Source: Heterotrichella gracilis (taxonomy: Eukaryota; Sar; Xanthophyceae; Tribonematales; Xanthonemataceae). Taken from it: DNA of 64,000 nucleotides. The translations under genes and the position numbers were made by a program. Positions 51,401 to 63,722 of this stretch are shown one piece after another (within the stretch, counting starts at the first letter, position 1; each line of letters starts with the position of its first letter). The DNA is taken from positions 1 through 64,000 of the forward strand of contig JAULBX010024517.1 in NCBI GenBank assembly GCA_032358255.1, written 5' to 3'. A model generated the notes under the pieces. That model did no database searches. It was not told the DNA's origin and saw only the letters and a program-made list of their open reading frames with translations.

Positions 51401-53903
51401 TCGCTGCGGAAGCAGGTGGGCAAAAGCACTTCAGTTGGCGGTGTTCAGGGTTTTAGGGTTTGCATGCATTGCTTGTGCACTATGTGTCAATTCCTGCCCC
51501 ATGTTGGGATGCGCCCACCAATGGTAGCCACCCGCCTTGCACTCCTGCCCTTCACACACCGCTGACACTGCGAGCAAGGCCAGCCCTTACAAACCAGCCA
51601 AGGGCTGCTGACAGCAGGGCCTTGATGCCTGTACGGGATTATGTCAGCAAGGCCCCTCACCAATGCCCCCGAGTTCTTGCGTTATTATTTTGTCACAACA
51701 TACTTACACTACCTTGCTGCGCATAATTGCAGGGCCAGTTTGAGGCGGCCATCAAGGACTACACCATGGCGGTGGCGCTCAACCCCGGCCACTGCAAGGC
51801 CTTCTACAACCGGGCATTCTGCCACGACCGGCTGCAGCAGTACGAGCAGGCCATTCGGGACTACTCCTCTGCCCTTGACCTGGAGCCAAACAACGCCACC
51901 GCCTATCACAACAGGGGTAACCTGCTGGAGCGGGTGGGCAGGTGGGTGGCGGGACGGGGATTGTCTGATTTTTTATCATCAGCAACTTTTAAAGTGCTAT
52001 CACGCGCACTGCTACAAGAGTGCATGGGCAACTGTTGTGAGGTTTGAATTATGGTTTCGTTTTTTTCATCTTCTTTCATCACGTTGCACCTGTTGCAGGG
52101 TGGACGATGCTCTGCTGGACTTCAACCAGGCAATTTCCCTCAACCCCGAGGCAGCGCTGTCCTTCAACGCGCGCGCACTGCTGCACGAGCGCATGGGCAA
52201 CTTCCAGGACGCGATTGCTGATTTCAACAGGTACGCCACAGGACCACAGTCATCATGGTTTGGCCGCATGGATCTCACTGGTTGAGCTGCAAGCATTACA
52301 CTGGCTCAGCTGTGTATTCTTTCACTGATGGAGAGGCATGGATCTTGCAACTGAGTCGCATGCACATCACTGGCCGATCTCAGCTGAGATCCCATAGATC
52401 TTGCCAGCTGAGCCGCATGCATGCCATTGCTGCATGCCTAAACCCTAAACCCTAGAATTTACCATGCTGCAGGGCGGTGGAGCTCCACCCGGAGAACGTG
52501 TCCTACCTGCGCAACAGGGGCCTGTGCCACCGCGCGCACAGCAACTACGCAGCCGCGCGGGACGACTTCACAAGGTGAGCCCAGGGAGTTGCTCGCAAGC
52601 AGCTTGAGTGCAGATAAATCATTATTTATTTATTTTCAAATACCGTAGCTCAAAATTTTAACTAATTTTTGTATTGAGAAAACAAAAAAAAAAGGCAGTA
52701 AAGTGCTCAACAACCGCGCATACAGCTACCCCGCAAACTGGGAGAGCAACCCTGCATGGTGCCTACAACACCACACAAACCTTAAAACAGAGGAAACCTT
52801 AAACCCTAAAGAAACCTTTAACTTTTTGTTAATTAATTTCTGCATCTCCACCCTAACCCCTAAAACATCACGGAGGGTTCTCTCCCAGTCACCTGCGAAC
52901 GTGGTCGCCCTCACCAACCGCGCGTACAGCTACTGTAAGCTGGGCGAGTACCCTGAGGCGGTGGAACCCTAACCCACCACCCAAAAACCCTTAAACCCCT
53001 TAAAAGTTTCGAAACTTCCTGCATCTCCGCTCTAAACCCTGCCATCACCTGCAGGGTCCTCTCCCAGGCACCTGCAGACGTGGTGGCCCTCACCAACCTA
53101 TGGTGGGTGGGTACCCATGGAACCCTAAAGCACCACTAAAAAACCCTAAATTATAACACCCCACGCAGGGTCCTCTCCCAAGCACCTGCAGACGTGGTGG
53201 CCCTCACCAACCGCGCCTACAGCTACCGCAAGCTTGGGGAGTACCCAGGCGCTGTCTCCGACTACAGCGCAGCGCTGCAGGCGGCCCCCGCCACCTCCCG
53301 CCTGTTCAACAACCGCGCGTACTGCCTGGCCAAGCTGGGGCGATACGCCGAAGCAGTGGAGGATTATGACCGGGTGGCGGAGGCGGACCCAGGGAACTGC
53401 CATGCGTACCACAACAGGTGGGTGGATGGGGGTGGGAAGGTGGTGAGACGGCGGCGGCGGCGGTGGTGGTGGTGGTAAATACCACATGGTTAGCCCTTTG
53501 ATGCAATGCCAAGGCTGTGGCAACAAGATAAAATCATTAGGATTCAAGGAACATGCATAACGATAGGTCAAGATAAATATAAGCAAATAAATATAACATT
53601 AAATGCATCACGTTTCTAATTACCTCGTTATTTTGCAGGCTGTATTGCCAGAGTGCATATGACCAACTCATTAACCAATTTTGCAGGGGCATCTCCTACG
53701 ACAAGCTTGGCATGTTTGACAAGGCCATCGCTGACTTCACCACAGTCATACGCATGGACCCGGGCAATGTGAACGCCTACTTCAACCGGGGCACTGCGCA
53801 CGACAGCATGGGCAACTATGAGCGGGCGGTGGAGGACTACCAGGCGGCTCTGCGACTGGATGCGGGCGGGGGCGCAGGTACGGAGCCGGGCGGGGCGGGA
53901 TAG
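48484..53903 (+). CDS. Tetratricopeptide-repeat protein (about 12 TPRs)
   Basis: TPR arrays form helical scaffolds for protein binding; the partner here is unknown. Twelve exons, 48484-48724, 48849-49073, 49343-49637, 49840-50042, 50330-50436, 50772-50990, 51209-51415, 51733-51941, 52099-52230, 52473-52574, 53169-53417 and 53687-53903, join in phase to 801 residues. Repeats are regular 34-mers, for example DYCRVLDLDPNHVDAAYFRG, DYSMALQIDPNSSFAYYNRG and DFTTVIRMDPGNVNAYFNRG. Two to three TPRs lie at about 60-155, then a non-repeat Ser/Ala/Gln-rich linker (about 156-360), then roughly nine more TPRs to the end. The stop at 53901 gives a Gly-rich tail; a donor at 53878 could extend it but no continuing exon was found. 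The architecture resembles TTC6-like cilia-associated TPR proteins, which is inference. Several introns carry exon-edge copies. Confidence 0.9.
49236..49342 (+). repeat. Copy of TPR exon 3 acceptor edge
   Basis: GTGCAGAGGACTACTCCACT at 49236 repeats the acceptor and first codons of exon 3, about 104 bp before the true site at 49343; CCCTAAACCC motifs lie in between. Its AG is intact but the following frame diverges. Confidence 0.88.
52695..53130 (+). repeat. Three decayed copies of TPR exon 11 acceptor edge
   Basis: Degenerate copies near 52695-52750, 52873-52972 and 53053-53125 repeat the first part of exon 53169-53417 (residues RVLSQAPADVVALTNRAYSY). The middle copy retains about 90 nt of exon and then hits CCCTAA; the last keeps a CTGCAG acceptor. 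Each is spaced by CCCTAAA-type sequence. Confidence 0.88.
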
Positions 53904-55692
53904 GGTTAGTTCTACTTGTTGCTAGGGTATAGGGTTCATGTGCGAGGAGGGAGGGGCATGTGGGCGGTGACCCTGGAGGCACGCTAAATGTTATCATACC
54001 ATTAGGAGCTTGCAGTAGAGGACTACCAGTGGGCGGTGCGCATGGATGCGGGCGGGCGCGCAGGGCCGGGTGCATGCATGGAATTGCCAAAAAAACATAT
54101 CATTGCCATCATCAATGTTGATGACATTGCCCCCCTCGCTTTGGTGCTGCAGGCGGACAATGAGGGTGTTTGCCTGGCCGGTCGCGCACTGAGATGGGAC
54201 AGGAGTGGCAGGGTGCTTGCACCGTATGGCGGAAGGGTGATGGCTGCAGTCAAGGGTAGCTGTCGGCGCAGGCAGCAGGCTAGTACATTTGATGTAGTAT
54301 CGAGCTATTGCAGTTTTCATATCATATGTTGTTCATGCTGGTATCCCCAGCCATTTTCTCGAGGAGGTTCTGCCTAGTGACTACAGCCTCAGGTAGTCAT
54401 TCTGGTATTTCCAGCCATTTCATGTAGTTTACGCCCATTGCACTTTTCCACGATGGTATTCATGGCTTACGCTGACCATTGAATGCACCTCTGGTAGCGA
54501 CTGGAGTTTGGGTTCGCGGTGGATGGTGCATTACCATAGAGGCCAGGCTGCAGAATCTGATGCATTTATGTGATGCATCTGATGCATTTATGTGATGCAG
54601 CATAGAACAATCGGATTCCCCCGCAACATATTCTTGCATGCGAAGCAGGCATAGACCATATCAGATAGCCGATTCAAGAGTTGACTTGAGGGATGGCACC
54701 CTACATGATCAAATCAATCGTTGCAGTGACTCGTTGACAGTATTTTAGTAGGATGTTAAGAGTTCCAGGTTTGATGTTAGCCTGAAGTTGACTGTAACAT
54801 TTATTGTAATTTGCCAATCATCCCCCCTGCCAGTGGGCCTGTGATCGAGTCAATTCCAATATAATTCAATGGTAGTTCAGAAATACTCAGTAGGCTGCAG
54901 TGCCACTACTAATCTTGTTGATAACCCTTTGAGGTCCCGCGGCCCGTCTACGGGCCCCCACCTAAACTCGACATAGGGCCAGCCGGGTAGGTCGCTACAG
55001 GGCGCAGTTCGGACCCAGATTATTGTTTTGATGTGTTCTACAAGGTCCACCTTTCATTGGATTCCAAGGCTGTCGATTTCGTTTTGTGGAAAATGGCGTG
55101 ATTAACGGTCCATGATGTCGCACGGTATGCAAGCTATGTGACATCAGCATGACTGCCAGCCCCGGCATGATCATGTGGGTACTGCGGTAATGAGCACTGC
55201 ACTTGAAAACTGTGCAGGCCCCGTCATCCATCAGCTCTTCTTTTACCCCCCCTACCCCCACCTCTTACCCCCTCCCCTCCCCTTTAATGAAATCTTTAGT
55301 AGAGCTAGTTCTAGGCGCGCCATCGCGATGGCTGGCCCCCAGGGCCAAGACCTGCCGCTTATGGAAAAGAAGTCAACGCTAGAGTACGGTCCTACCGCAT
55401 GACATCCACTTTTGCAACCATTCATTGACCAGCGCATTGGTTGATTGTCCTCCAACGCACCCGCTCGTTGCTCAGATCAAACAAAACCCTTCTCCTCCTC
55501 CCTTGCTCAACCATGAGCCACTCCATCGCATTAAAGAGCAGGACTCCAGGTCAGAACCACCACCACACGCTAGCTACTGGGAAGTATCAACATGGAAACA
55601 ACAAGCTGCACAGCCTACCCTTGCAAGGGTAAGGCTGTCCATACCCCCCCAGGGACTGTCCAACTCGCCCCCCTGGGCCACCCTTCCCCGCT
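53904..55692. other. Convergent 3' region TPR protein / VPS28
   Basis: A degenerate copy of the last TPR exon (GAGGACTACCAG...GTGCGCATGGATGCGGGCGG) lies at about 54013-54060. TGTAA motifs near 54796 and 54811 are candidate poly(A) signals for the TPR gene, though about 900 nt away. A short direct repeat of TCTGATGCATTTATGTGATG occurs at 54556-54600. No other gene is visible. Confidence 0.5.
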
Positions 55693-55745
55693 AGTTGTTG
55701 AGCAACTCCATGAACTCCTGGTAGTTTAATTCCAGGTCACCACGG
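55693..55745 (-). repeat. Copy of the VPS28 C-terminal coding end
   Basis: About 50 bp repeat 55855-55905, including the stop codon, in degenerate form (residues near LNYQEFMELLNN versus SSYQEFMESLKS in the gene). It lies 160 bp beyond the true stop, in the 3' UTR. Confidence 0.85.
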
Positions 55746-55854
55746 GTTTTGCTACGTGCCCCATAGGGGCGGCCACTTTGTCCCTCCCGGGTACACGCTT
55801 CCCGGCGTTCCAAATCACATGCGCCTTGGCAAAAGCCCCCTCCCCCTTCCCTGG

Positions 55855-58351
55855 CTAGCTCTTGAGCGACTCCATGAACTCCTGGTAGCTTGACTCCAGG
55901 TCAAAGGTGAGCTGGCGCACCTCGGGCTCGGCCAGAGTGTATGATGCGGGCAGGGGCTGCAGCCGCGCCACCCAGCTGCGCGCCTTGGCCTTTGCGGGGA
56001 AGTCGGGGGGAAGCTGCGCTACCTTGTTGAGGCTGGTGAGGAGATCAGTGAGGAGGGGCTGGACCTGTGGGGGTGGGGGGGTGGATGGTGGTGATCCTGG
56101 ACCCCTCTCAAATGCTCGTAAATGGGCTTTATTTGCTGTTAGCTGCTTAAGCTCACGAGTGATCGTTGTTGCAAACATTTTTTATCCTCCCTAGCAGCCC
56201 CTAGGCATGAAGTTTTCTTGTTCAGGGTTGACATGAGGGTTTAGGGTTTGTACCTGGTCGTTGCCTGCCATGCCCAGCTTGAGTGCATCCATGCCTAGGG
56301 TTTCAGGGTTTAGGTTTAGGGTTGTAAGGCTGGGTTTAGGGTATGGGTTTAGGGTTTGTACCTGGTCGTTGTCTGCCATGCCCAGCTTAAGTGCGTCCAT
56401 CCCGGTGATGAAGTGCTGCACACACTCAGCCACAGCACTCTCCTTGGAGGAGGACCTGTGGGGAACAACACCAGATTTAAACCCTAAAACCCTACGATGC
56501 AAATCCTAACACCAAACTCAGCCACAGCGCTCTCCTTGGACGAAACCTTGCGGGGCACAATACCAGCACCGTCCAAATTACAATTGACATTGAGATTGTG
56601 AATGAGATGATGACAGAGATTGTGACTGAGATGATGATTAAGATTGTGAATGAGATGATGATTGAGATTGTGAATGGGATGATGATAGAGATTGTGATCT
56701 TGACTGTGCTTGTCATAGGGTGTGGCCTACTCCGCTAGGTAGCCATGCTTCACACTGGCGAGCGCCCTCCGCATTGCACCGTGCCACTCGCTGCGAGTGA
56801 TCGTGACTATCCATGCCGCTGTACGCATGTTTGGTCGTGATTGGCCTACCTTGCTTAGTTACTTTGCCCCACAGTGCTGCGCACCTCCGCATTGCGACTG
56901 AAATTGTGATTGTGACTGCTAAAATGCCATTGTGAGCGTGATTGTGTCTTCAAAGCCAAGACTTACCCTACTTGGTCGCCGTGCTCCACTGTGGCTGGCA
57001 CCCCCGCCTTGAGCCGAGCCATGGCCGAGTTGCATTGAACGTTCAGGTGGGCCATGAATTGCTCCACACTGGGCACCTGCGGAGCAGTGGTATCCCTAAG
57101 CGTTTGGGGTTTAGGGTACAGGTTTAGGGTACAGGTTGTCAGGGTACGTTTAGGCTACGTTTAGGGTACAGTTTAGGGTACAGGTTGTCAGGGTACGTTG
57201 AAGTGCGCCATGCACTATGAACATGCAGCGCAAATCTCCACTGTAGCTGTTGGGGTTCAGGCTGTACGGCGATATTGTAGGGTTTCAGGCTACGTTGAGA
57301 TGCGCCACCAACTGCGTTACACTAGGAACCTGAAATGGAGCGTCTCATGAGCAGTGTAGGGTTTAAATCTCAGGATACACCAGGTGCTAATCAGGTGTAA
57401 GACTTAGGGTGTGCCCGCCACCGCCGAGACCCTGATGGTAGGGTTTAGGGTTTAAAGTGTAGGCTTTGGGCGTACCGAGTCCCTGATGGTAGGGTTTAGG
57501 GTTTAATGTGTAGGGTTTTGGGCGTACCGAGCCCCTGATGGTAGGGTTTAGGGTTTAAAGTGTAGGGTTTTGGGCGTACGAAGTCCCTGATGGTAGGGTT
57601 TAGGGTTTAAAGTGTAGGGTTTGGGGGCGTACCGAGTCCCTGATGGTCGTGTACAGCGTCCTATATTGGCCGATTAATTTTCTACAGGCTGTCTCATACT
57701 TGTCCTGGCTGATGGTATCCTTCACATATGCCTTTTCCAGCTTCTCCAGTGTGCGCACTATGGCATATATATCTGCGGTAGCAATATGGGCACGGGTAAA
57801 GAGCGTTGCAGTCACCCCCAACAGTGACAGTTTGACCAGCCCTTTAGGGTTTGCATACTGCACTGACACCGCTCTTAAAGGTTTGGGGTTCAAGTTGTAC
57901 GCGCTGTTCAGGGCTTAGGGTTTACACCCTGCACCCACTTTTGCGGGGTGGTGGTTTGCAGCGCATATATGCACCAACACACCGTGTGCAAACCATAGAC
58001 TACCTTGTCACGTACTCCTCCAAGTTTACTACTTGGCGACCGCACCCAGCGGTACCTGTGACAGCCCTTAGGGTTTCCACCCCACCCATATGCATGCATA
58101 TGTGCACCACCACCACCTCACCACCACCAAAGCTGCAGGGCAAACAGATGCCTCCACACCGCCACCTTACGTTCCCCTGTTGCGTTCCAGTTTGTTATGC
58201 CTAGCAAGCCACCATACCCCTGTCACCTCGCACCTGCGTAGTTGTCTTGAAGGTCCCGCTCTGTTTGGTTCACGCACTCTTTCCTCAGAAGGGACTCACA
58301 GGACTGCGACCCAGGCCGTTTGGTGGAGCTGGGTGGCGGAGCTGACGCCAT
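55855..58351 (-). CDS. VPS28: VPS28, ESCRT-I subunit
   Basis: VPS28 is a core ESCRT-I subunit that sorts ubiquitinated cargo into multivesicular bodies; its N-terminal domain packs with VPS23/VPS37 and its C-terminal four-helix domain binds ESCRT-II. Five exons, 58351-58234, 57772-57633, 57076-56967, 56455-56362 and 56064-55855, agree in phase and give 223 residues, the family norm. Key stretches are QTERDLQDNYAD and IYAIVRTLEKLEKAYVKDTI across the first junction, ACRKLIGQYRTLY, the VQHFITGMDALKLGM segment, and the C-terminal LPPDFPAKAKARSWVARL, VRQLTFDLESSYQEFMESL. The start follows from the short exon beginning MASAPPPSSTKRP. The donor of exon 3 was set at GG/GTAAGT because only that restores phase. 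Every intron except the first contains exon-edge copies. Confidence 0.95.
56225..56310 (-). repeat. Copy of VPS28 exon 4 donor edge
   Basis: GGTTTGTACCTGGTCGTTGC and the following CTGCCATGCCCAGCTTGAG repeat the donor end of exon 56362-56455 about 107 bp downstream in the transcript, with TTTAGGGTTT between. The donor is intact. Confidence 0.9.
56512..56576 (-). repeat. Copy of VPS28 exon 4 acceptor edge
   Basis: AACTCAGCCACAGCGCTCTC and adjoining bases repeat the start of exon 56362-56455 (SSKESAVAE). The decoy acceptor is degenerate. Confidence 0.8.
56580..56705. repeat. 24-bp minisatellite in VPS28 intron
   Basis: About five tandem units of the type GAGATTGTGAATGAGATGAT plus GATT, with a few substitutions, lie in the intron between VPS28 exons 3 and 4. 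Confidence 0.9.
57185..57340 (-). repeat. Copies of VPS28 exon 3 acceptor edge
   Basis: The segment 57290-57345 repeats the start of exon 56967-57076 (true residues VPSVEQFMAHLN; copy about VPSVTQLVAHLN) with a usable TTTCAG acceptor. A shorter trace (GTTGAAGTGCGCCATG) lies at 57197. TTTAGGGTACAGG repeats precede them. Confidence 0.82.
57416..57632 (-). repeat. 53-bp tandem array of VPS28 exon 2 donor edge
   Basis: GGGCGTACCGAGTCCCTGAT recurs at a period of 52-53 bp (GTAC at 57472, 57524 and 57576, true site 57629), with a more decayed unit near 57416. Each unit is the last about 18 nt of exon 57633-57772, the donor, and a spacer of TAGGGTTTAGGGTTTAAAGT. Two decoy donors remain perfect on the minus strand (TCGGTACGC or CTCGGTACG); the third has lost a base. 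Confidence 0.92.
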
Positions 58352-59698
58352 CGTCGGGTGTTCCGCCTCGCTCTGTCAATACCCACACCACGGCACTGGT
58401 ATTTCAGGCAGTTTCTGGGGCCAAAGTCATGCCGAGGGCTCAAGATACATCGCCCACCAAGTGCAAAGCCTCCAAGGGTGCACAGTGTGCTTTTAAAGAC
58501 GGATTAGCAGCTGTTGCTTGTATCTATGGCTGCCCTGGCTCACACAGACGGGCGCACACGAGTCATTTGTGCAGCTGCATGGCATGCAGGCAGGTGCTCG
58601 GCATGGGAGGGGTGCGATCTAACCGAGAGTCTCTCTACACAGGCGAGCAGGTTGTGAACCACCGGAGACAGAGATAGACGAGGCCCTGGTTATTGAAGTG
58701 CTGTAGTTCGTTTTGGCTGCCCTTGTCCAAGGAAACAGGTTTTTTGGTCTTACTCGACTGACCTCGAAACTCGCAGAGTAGTTCAACCTCCAAGGGTGCA
58801 CAGTGTGCTTTCAAGCCAACGCAACCATTTTTTTGCTACGCTGGTGTCTATGTTGTCCTTGTCGTTGTTAATACGCTGTCGTTAATACGACAACGCGGGG
58901 CGCTGGATACATTTTCCTCGCTCATTCAATTGGTTTACCTAGGCACATGCATGCATATGATGGGCTGAACTTTTGTATACTGAAGCGTTGGTGGTGTATG
59001 CACTCTCTGCGCAACCTGGTAAAATTAGTCAGGTAAATATGCAACAGGCCTTGGTTTGAGACCAGTCTTTTGTGGTGAAATCGCTTTAGGATAGGATTGG
59101 ATAAGGCGACCATGGAGCTCCAATACTGTAGCACGACCCAACTGCGGTCGGTGAAGCACCTGGCGAGTAGAATAGCGGCAACGAAAGCCAATACCTGTTT
59201 CCATCGATCAGCTGCTCTGCACCAAAGAAGAGGTGAGGCGAAGGGGGTAGCCTGTGTGTGCGTTGCACGAATTCGGCTTGCCAGGGACAAGTGTGGCTTG
59301 GGGTTGGCTCTGCAAAGGCTCAACCACTGTCCCACTACCACCCCAGCCACCAACCTTCTTACATTCCACACCAATTACTTCCCTGCCATTGCAACTTTGC
59401 TTCCTATATTGTTGGTGCGTTTTTGGGCAGCATCTAGTCAAGGATGCACACCGGAAGGCCCTATTTCAAGCTGAAATGACGAACTAATTGTGCCAGCATC
59501 GTGTTTGGGTAAAAGCATGACGCGGCCATACACAAACAACAAACACCCTACACTCGGCTGTAGGTGGTAGCACCGGTGCAGCAGCGTACCCTAAACTCTT
59601 TACCCTAAACCCTAAAATCATGGCTAAACCAAACCACCAGGACCTTAATAATAAAATCAGGTGCTGGACCCAACCCTTCAATTCTAAACCAGCTGCAG
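58352..59698. promoter_or_regulatory. Intergenic region VPS28 / MenG-like fragment
   Basis: The interval lies between divergent units. A 24-bp segment (CTCCAAGGGTGCACAGTGTG plus CTTT) occurs twice, near 58471 and 58789. No gene or RNA was recognised. Confidence 0.45.
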
Positions 59699-60883
59699 GT
59701 GGCAGCATCGGGTGCAGCAGCTACACAAGCGGCAACTTGCCTGGGGAGGTGGCGGGGCACGAGGGCGCCTTTGTGCAGGGTCAGGAGTCGGAAGCCAGGC
59801 AGCAGCTCTTCAACCGGATAGCGCCCGTCTATGACCAGGTTAGGACACAATATTGTGGATGGCAATCGGGGACAATAGACGCAGTGGCGACCATTTCCTT
59901 AGACAAGAGGGGGCAATCGAGCACATCAGTTTCCTGCATTTAAGAAATGCAGCCACTGCATTACACCATGGCATAACAGTGCATATTGCAAGGTTACCCA
60001 CTTGCTGAAGAAAGTATACGTCTTGATTTTCTCCAATAACCCTTCAGCGGCCACTCCATGTGCAGCTGAATGATCAGCTGGGCTTGGTCTGTACCCTGTC
60101 CAAATGGCACGTTCATAGCACAACATGCTAAGGCTTAACAAGAAACAGCTAAATGACCAGCTGGCTTTGGTAGGCACCCCATGTGGAAGCCTCCATACAA
60201 CAACATGTCTACCCTCCTCTTGCCCTCCCACTCGCACTGTCTGGATTTCACCTCGGAGATGCTTGTGGATGCCACGCAGCGGGAACAGCAGCGGCGCAGC
60301 GGTTGGAAGATGTTGTCGCCCATGCAGTGGATCCAGGTGAGGTCAGCAGGGGTGCGGTATTGAAAGGGCTTCTTAAAATGCATGTGTACCCCATCATGGC
60401 TAGCAGCCCACTTGCCAGGCATAATCACGTTATAAATTGCTGCAAAGCGCTTTGGGTGAACTCCAATTGAGAGACAGTCGGTCCCATCATCGAAGTTCCA
60501 AGTCTGAAACAGAGCTGCGAGTTTGACATTGCCTGCGGCTTATTTACTGTGCATGATCACCGTGACCATGCTGCTGCCATTATCTTGCATTGCAAACAGT
60601 GACACAAGTCACAGGCAAGCAGCGCAGGCTGCATCCAATCCCCCCATGTGAGGGTCAACCAGTGATCACTAGAGCTAGCAGCCTGTTTACGATTGACACA
60701 GGCGCAAATTCCACCCAGGCTGACCCACTCATTGGTATGTGGCAGGGGGATGCGCTGGACCTCCCCTTTGAGGATGGCCAGTTTGACGCAGCCACCATGG
60801 GCTATGGCCTGAGGAATGTGGCCAGCATCCCACAAGCGATGTCAGAGCTGCACAGAGTGCCGAGCAAGGGCATTGCGGAAAAG
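59699..60883 (+). pseudogene. Fragments of a MenG/UbiE-type C-methyltransferase
   Basis: Family members methylate the quinone ring in phylloquinone/plastoquinone-type or ubiquinone synthesis. Recognisable exons are 59699-59838 (QQLFNRIAPVYDQ), a 7-codon exon at 60149-60169 (LNDQLAL), about 60240-60335 (LDFTSEMLVDATQ ... WKMLSPMQWIQ) and 60746-60883 (GDALDLPFEDGQFDAATMGY then GLRNVASIPQAMSEL). The exon that should encode the SAM-binding motif I (DxCCGSGDL type) is absent, the third fragment has no clear AG acceptor, and after HRV the conserved LKPGG continuation is replaced by PSKGIAEK. A second copy of the LNDQL microexon lies at 60066. I infer a broken gene; a missing exon in the assembly is the alternative. 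The Tyr-Gly-Leu-Arg-Asn region resembles the plastid (MenG) form. Confidence 0.78.
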
Positions 60884-61134
60884 GTGAAACGCTACCCACA
60901 GCGATGCTCACACATGCACATTGTTTATCCACGCCAGCTGGTTCTGAAGCCATTGGCTGTATCTCAAACCAAATTATAGCCCTATGCACAGCTCATGCAT
61001 CCAGTAGGGTATCTCCAGGCGCATTCAAGGACATACTGTTTAAAAAAAAAATACATATATGAAACCAAAGAATAACAGACTCCGTGGCTGACATGCACAA
61101 ACCATGTGCTGCGTGGACCCCCACCCTGCCACAG

Positions 61135-62337
61135 GTTGACCACCTTGCAGAGCTTGGCATGCTCCTGCCTGTGTTTGAGTACGACGAGCTGGAGTTTCAG
61201 CGCCTGCCCAATCCCCGGGACCACATGGTCCATGTGTGGGGATACTCGCACCTCAGCTTCATGGCGCCAATGAGCCGGTTCGGTTGTGGGGCCTGGGCCC
61301 GGTGAATGCAGGGAGGCTATTCAAGGAGATGGTGCGCGCGCTGCATAGGCGGGGATCAAGGTCATTATAGATGTGGTGGACCATACTGTGGAAGGTGGGT
61401 GGATGTGGATGGAGGAGGGAGGAGGGGGGGAGAGCGCAGCAGGAGTAGGTAGCATGGGTGATAGGCAGGTGCGTGTTGTGTAGCTTGGCGGCCACGAGGC
61501 GATTTGGGTTGGGTGGGAAGGGTTGGGTGAATGCTAGGCGGGAGTTGAAGGAGATGGTGCAGGGTCGAGATCATCCTGGATGTGGTGTACAACCACACTG
61601 TGCGTGGATGTGGGTGGGGGTAGGGAGGGGGGAGGCTAGGACAAAGCAGGAGTCGCGCGGGGTAAAAGGCCATGTGCATATTTTTGCAGCTTCAGAGCAG
61701 CTGATTCGGGTCCCCGGGGCTGGGACTGGGACTGGTAAATGTGGGAGGGATGGGGATCAAGGTGGGTGTGGTGTAGGCCCACATGGTGGAAGGTGCGTGG
61801 TGTGTGGGGGGGAATGGGGGCTGTGGGGGGAGGAGGGCAGCAAGGGTGGGTATGGCTGCGAGTGCTGAATCCGTTGTGGGAGGGCATTGGTTACCAAACC
61901 CCAACCATCATCACCCTGCCCATGTGCGTCTTACCCTTCCACAGGCGCGGAAGGCGATCCCTATCTGCTCTTATCAACCACCAATCAAACCCTGATCACA
62001 CACTCATTCATCCAGGCGCTGATGACCTACATGCTGTCCTTCCGCAGCATCGGCTGCGCTGTCTACTACCAGATGGACCCTCAACATCCATCATCCTGCC
62101 CAAACCTGAATTATGTGCATCATGACCCTACTTAGAACCCGACCCAAACCCTCAGTAGCCCTGCGCAAGTCCTTATCCCACTCATCAGTCCCCAGGCGCC
62201 CATGACGATCCCTGCCTTCTCTTTCATGCAACATCGACTCCTCTGTCTACTACCCGATGGACCCTGCGGCATACGTCAAGCTGCTCAGCGGCTGCGGCAA
62301 CACAGTCAGCGGCTTGCCCAAACCCCTCGCCGCATGA
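61135..62337 (+). pseudogene. Fragments of an isoamylase-type starch-debranching enzyme
   Basis: Isoamylases cut alpha-1,6 branches in plastid starch synthesis. The fragment at 61135-61301 has [20 protein letters not shown] and [16 protein letters not shown], but lacks about four residues of the usual NAVELLPVF. Then FKEMVRALHRRG (about 61318-61353) is followed one frame over by KVIIDVVDHTVE, a frameshift. A second copy near 61535-61600 reads EMVQ then EIILDVVYNHTV, and a third trace lies near 61750. The later motif DSSVYYPMD ... LLSGCGNTVSG (62230-62337) is preceded by another copy near 62040-62095 (VYYQMDP). The catalytic core between and after these motifs is missing. The pieces are in collinear order, so this is a shrunken or rearranged gene, not random similarity. 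Confidence 0.75.
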
Positions 62338-62558
62338 AGGTTGGATTCTTGTGTTGAATTGTAAAGAGGTTTGGCTGGAGGTTGTTGTGGAGACCCTACA
62401 TCAATCTGCTGCTAGTGTTAAATTCTCCCTGATTTGGTCCAAATCCTACCCAACAATTTGTCAGATTTGTGCGACAATTTATCTACGGACAGGAGCAAGC
62501 CGGATTCCCAAAAACCCTACTGAAGGGGTTTGACTTGGCCTTGCAGGTTGTTTGGTAG

Positions 62559-63722
<1,164 letters not shown>

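Noticed and set aside
57416-57632. Short regular repeats considered as a CRISPR-like array
   Set aside because: The 53-bp units are uniform, with no unique spacers, and each is a copy of a VPS28 exon/intron junction in a eukaryotic gene.
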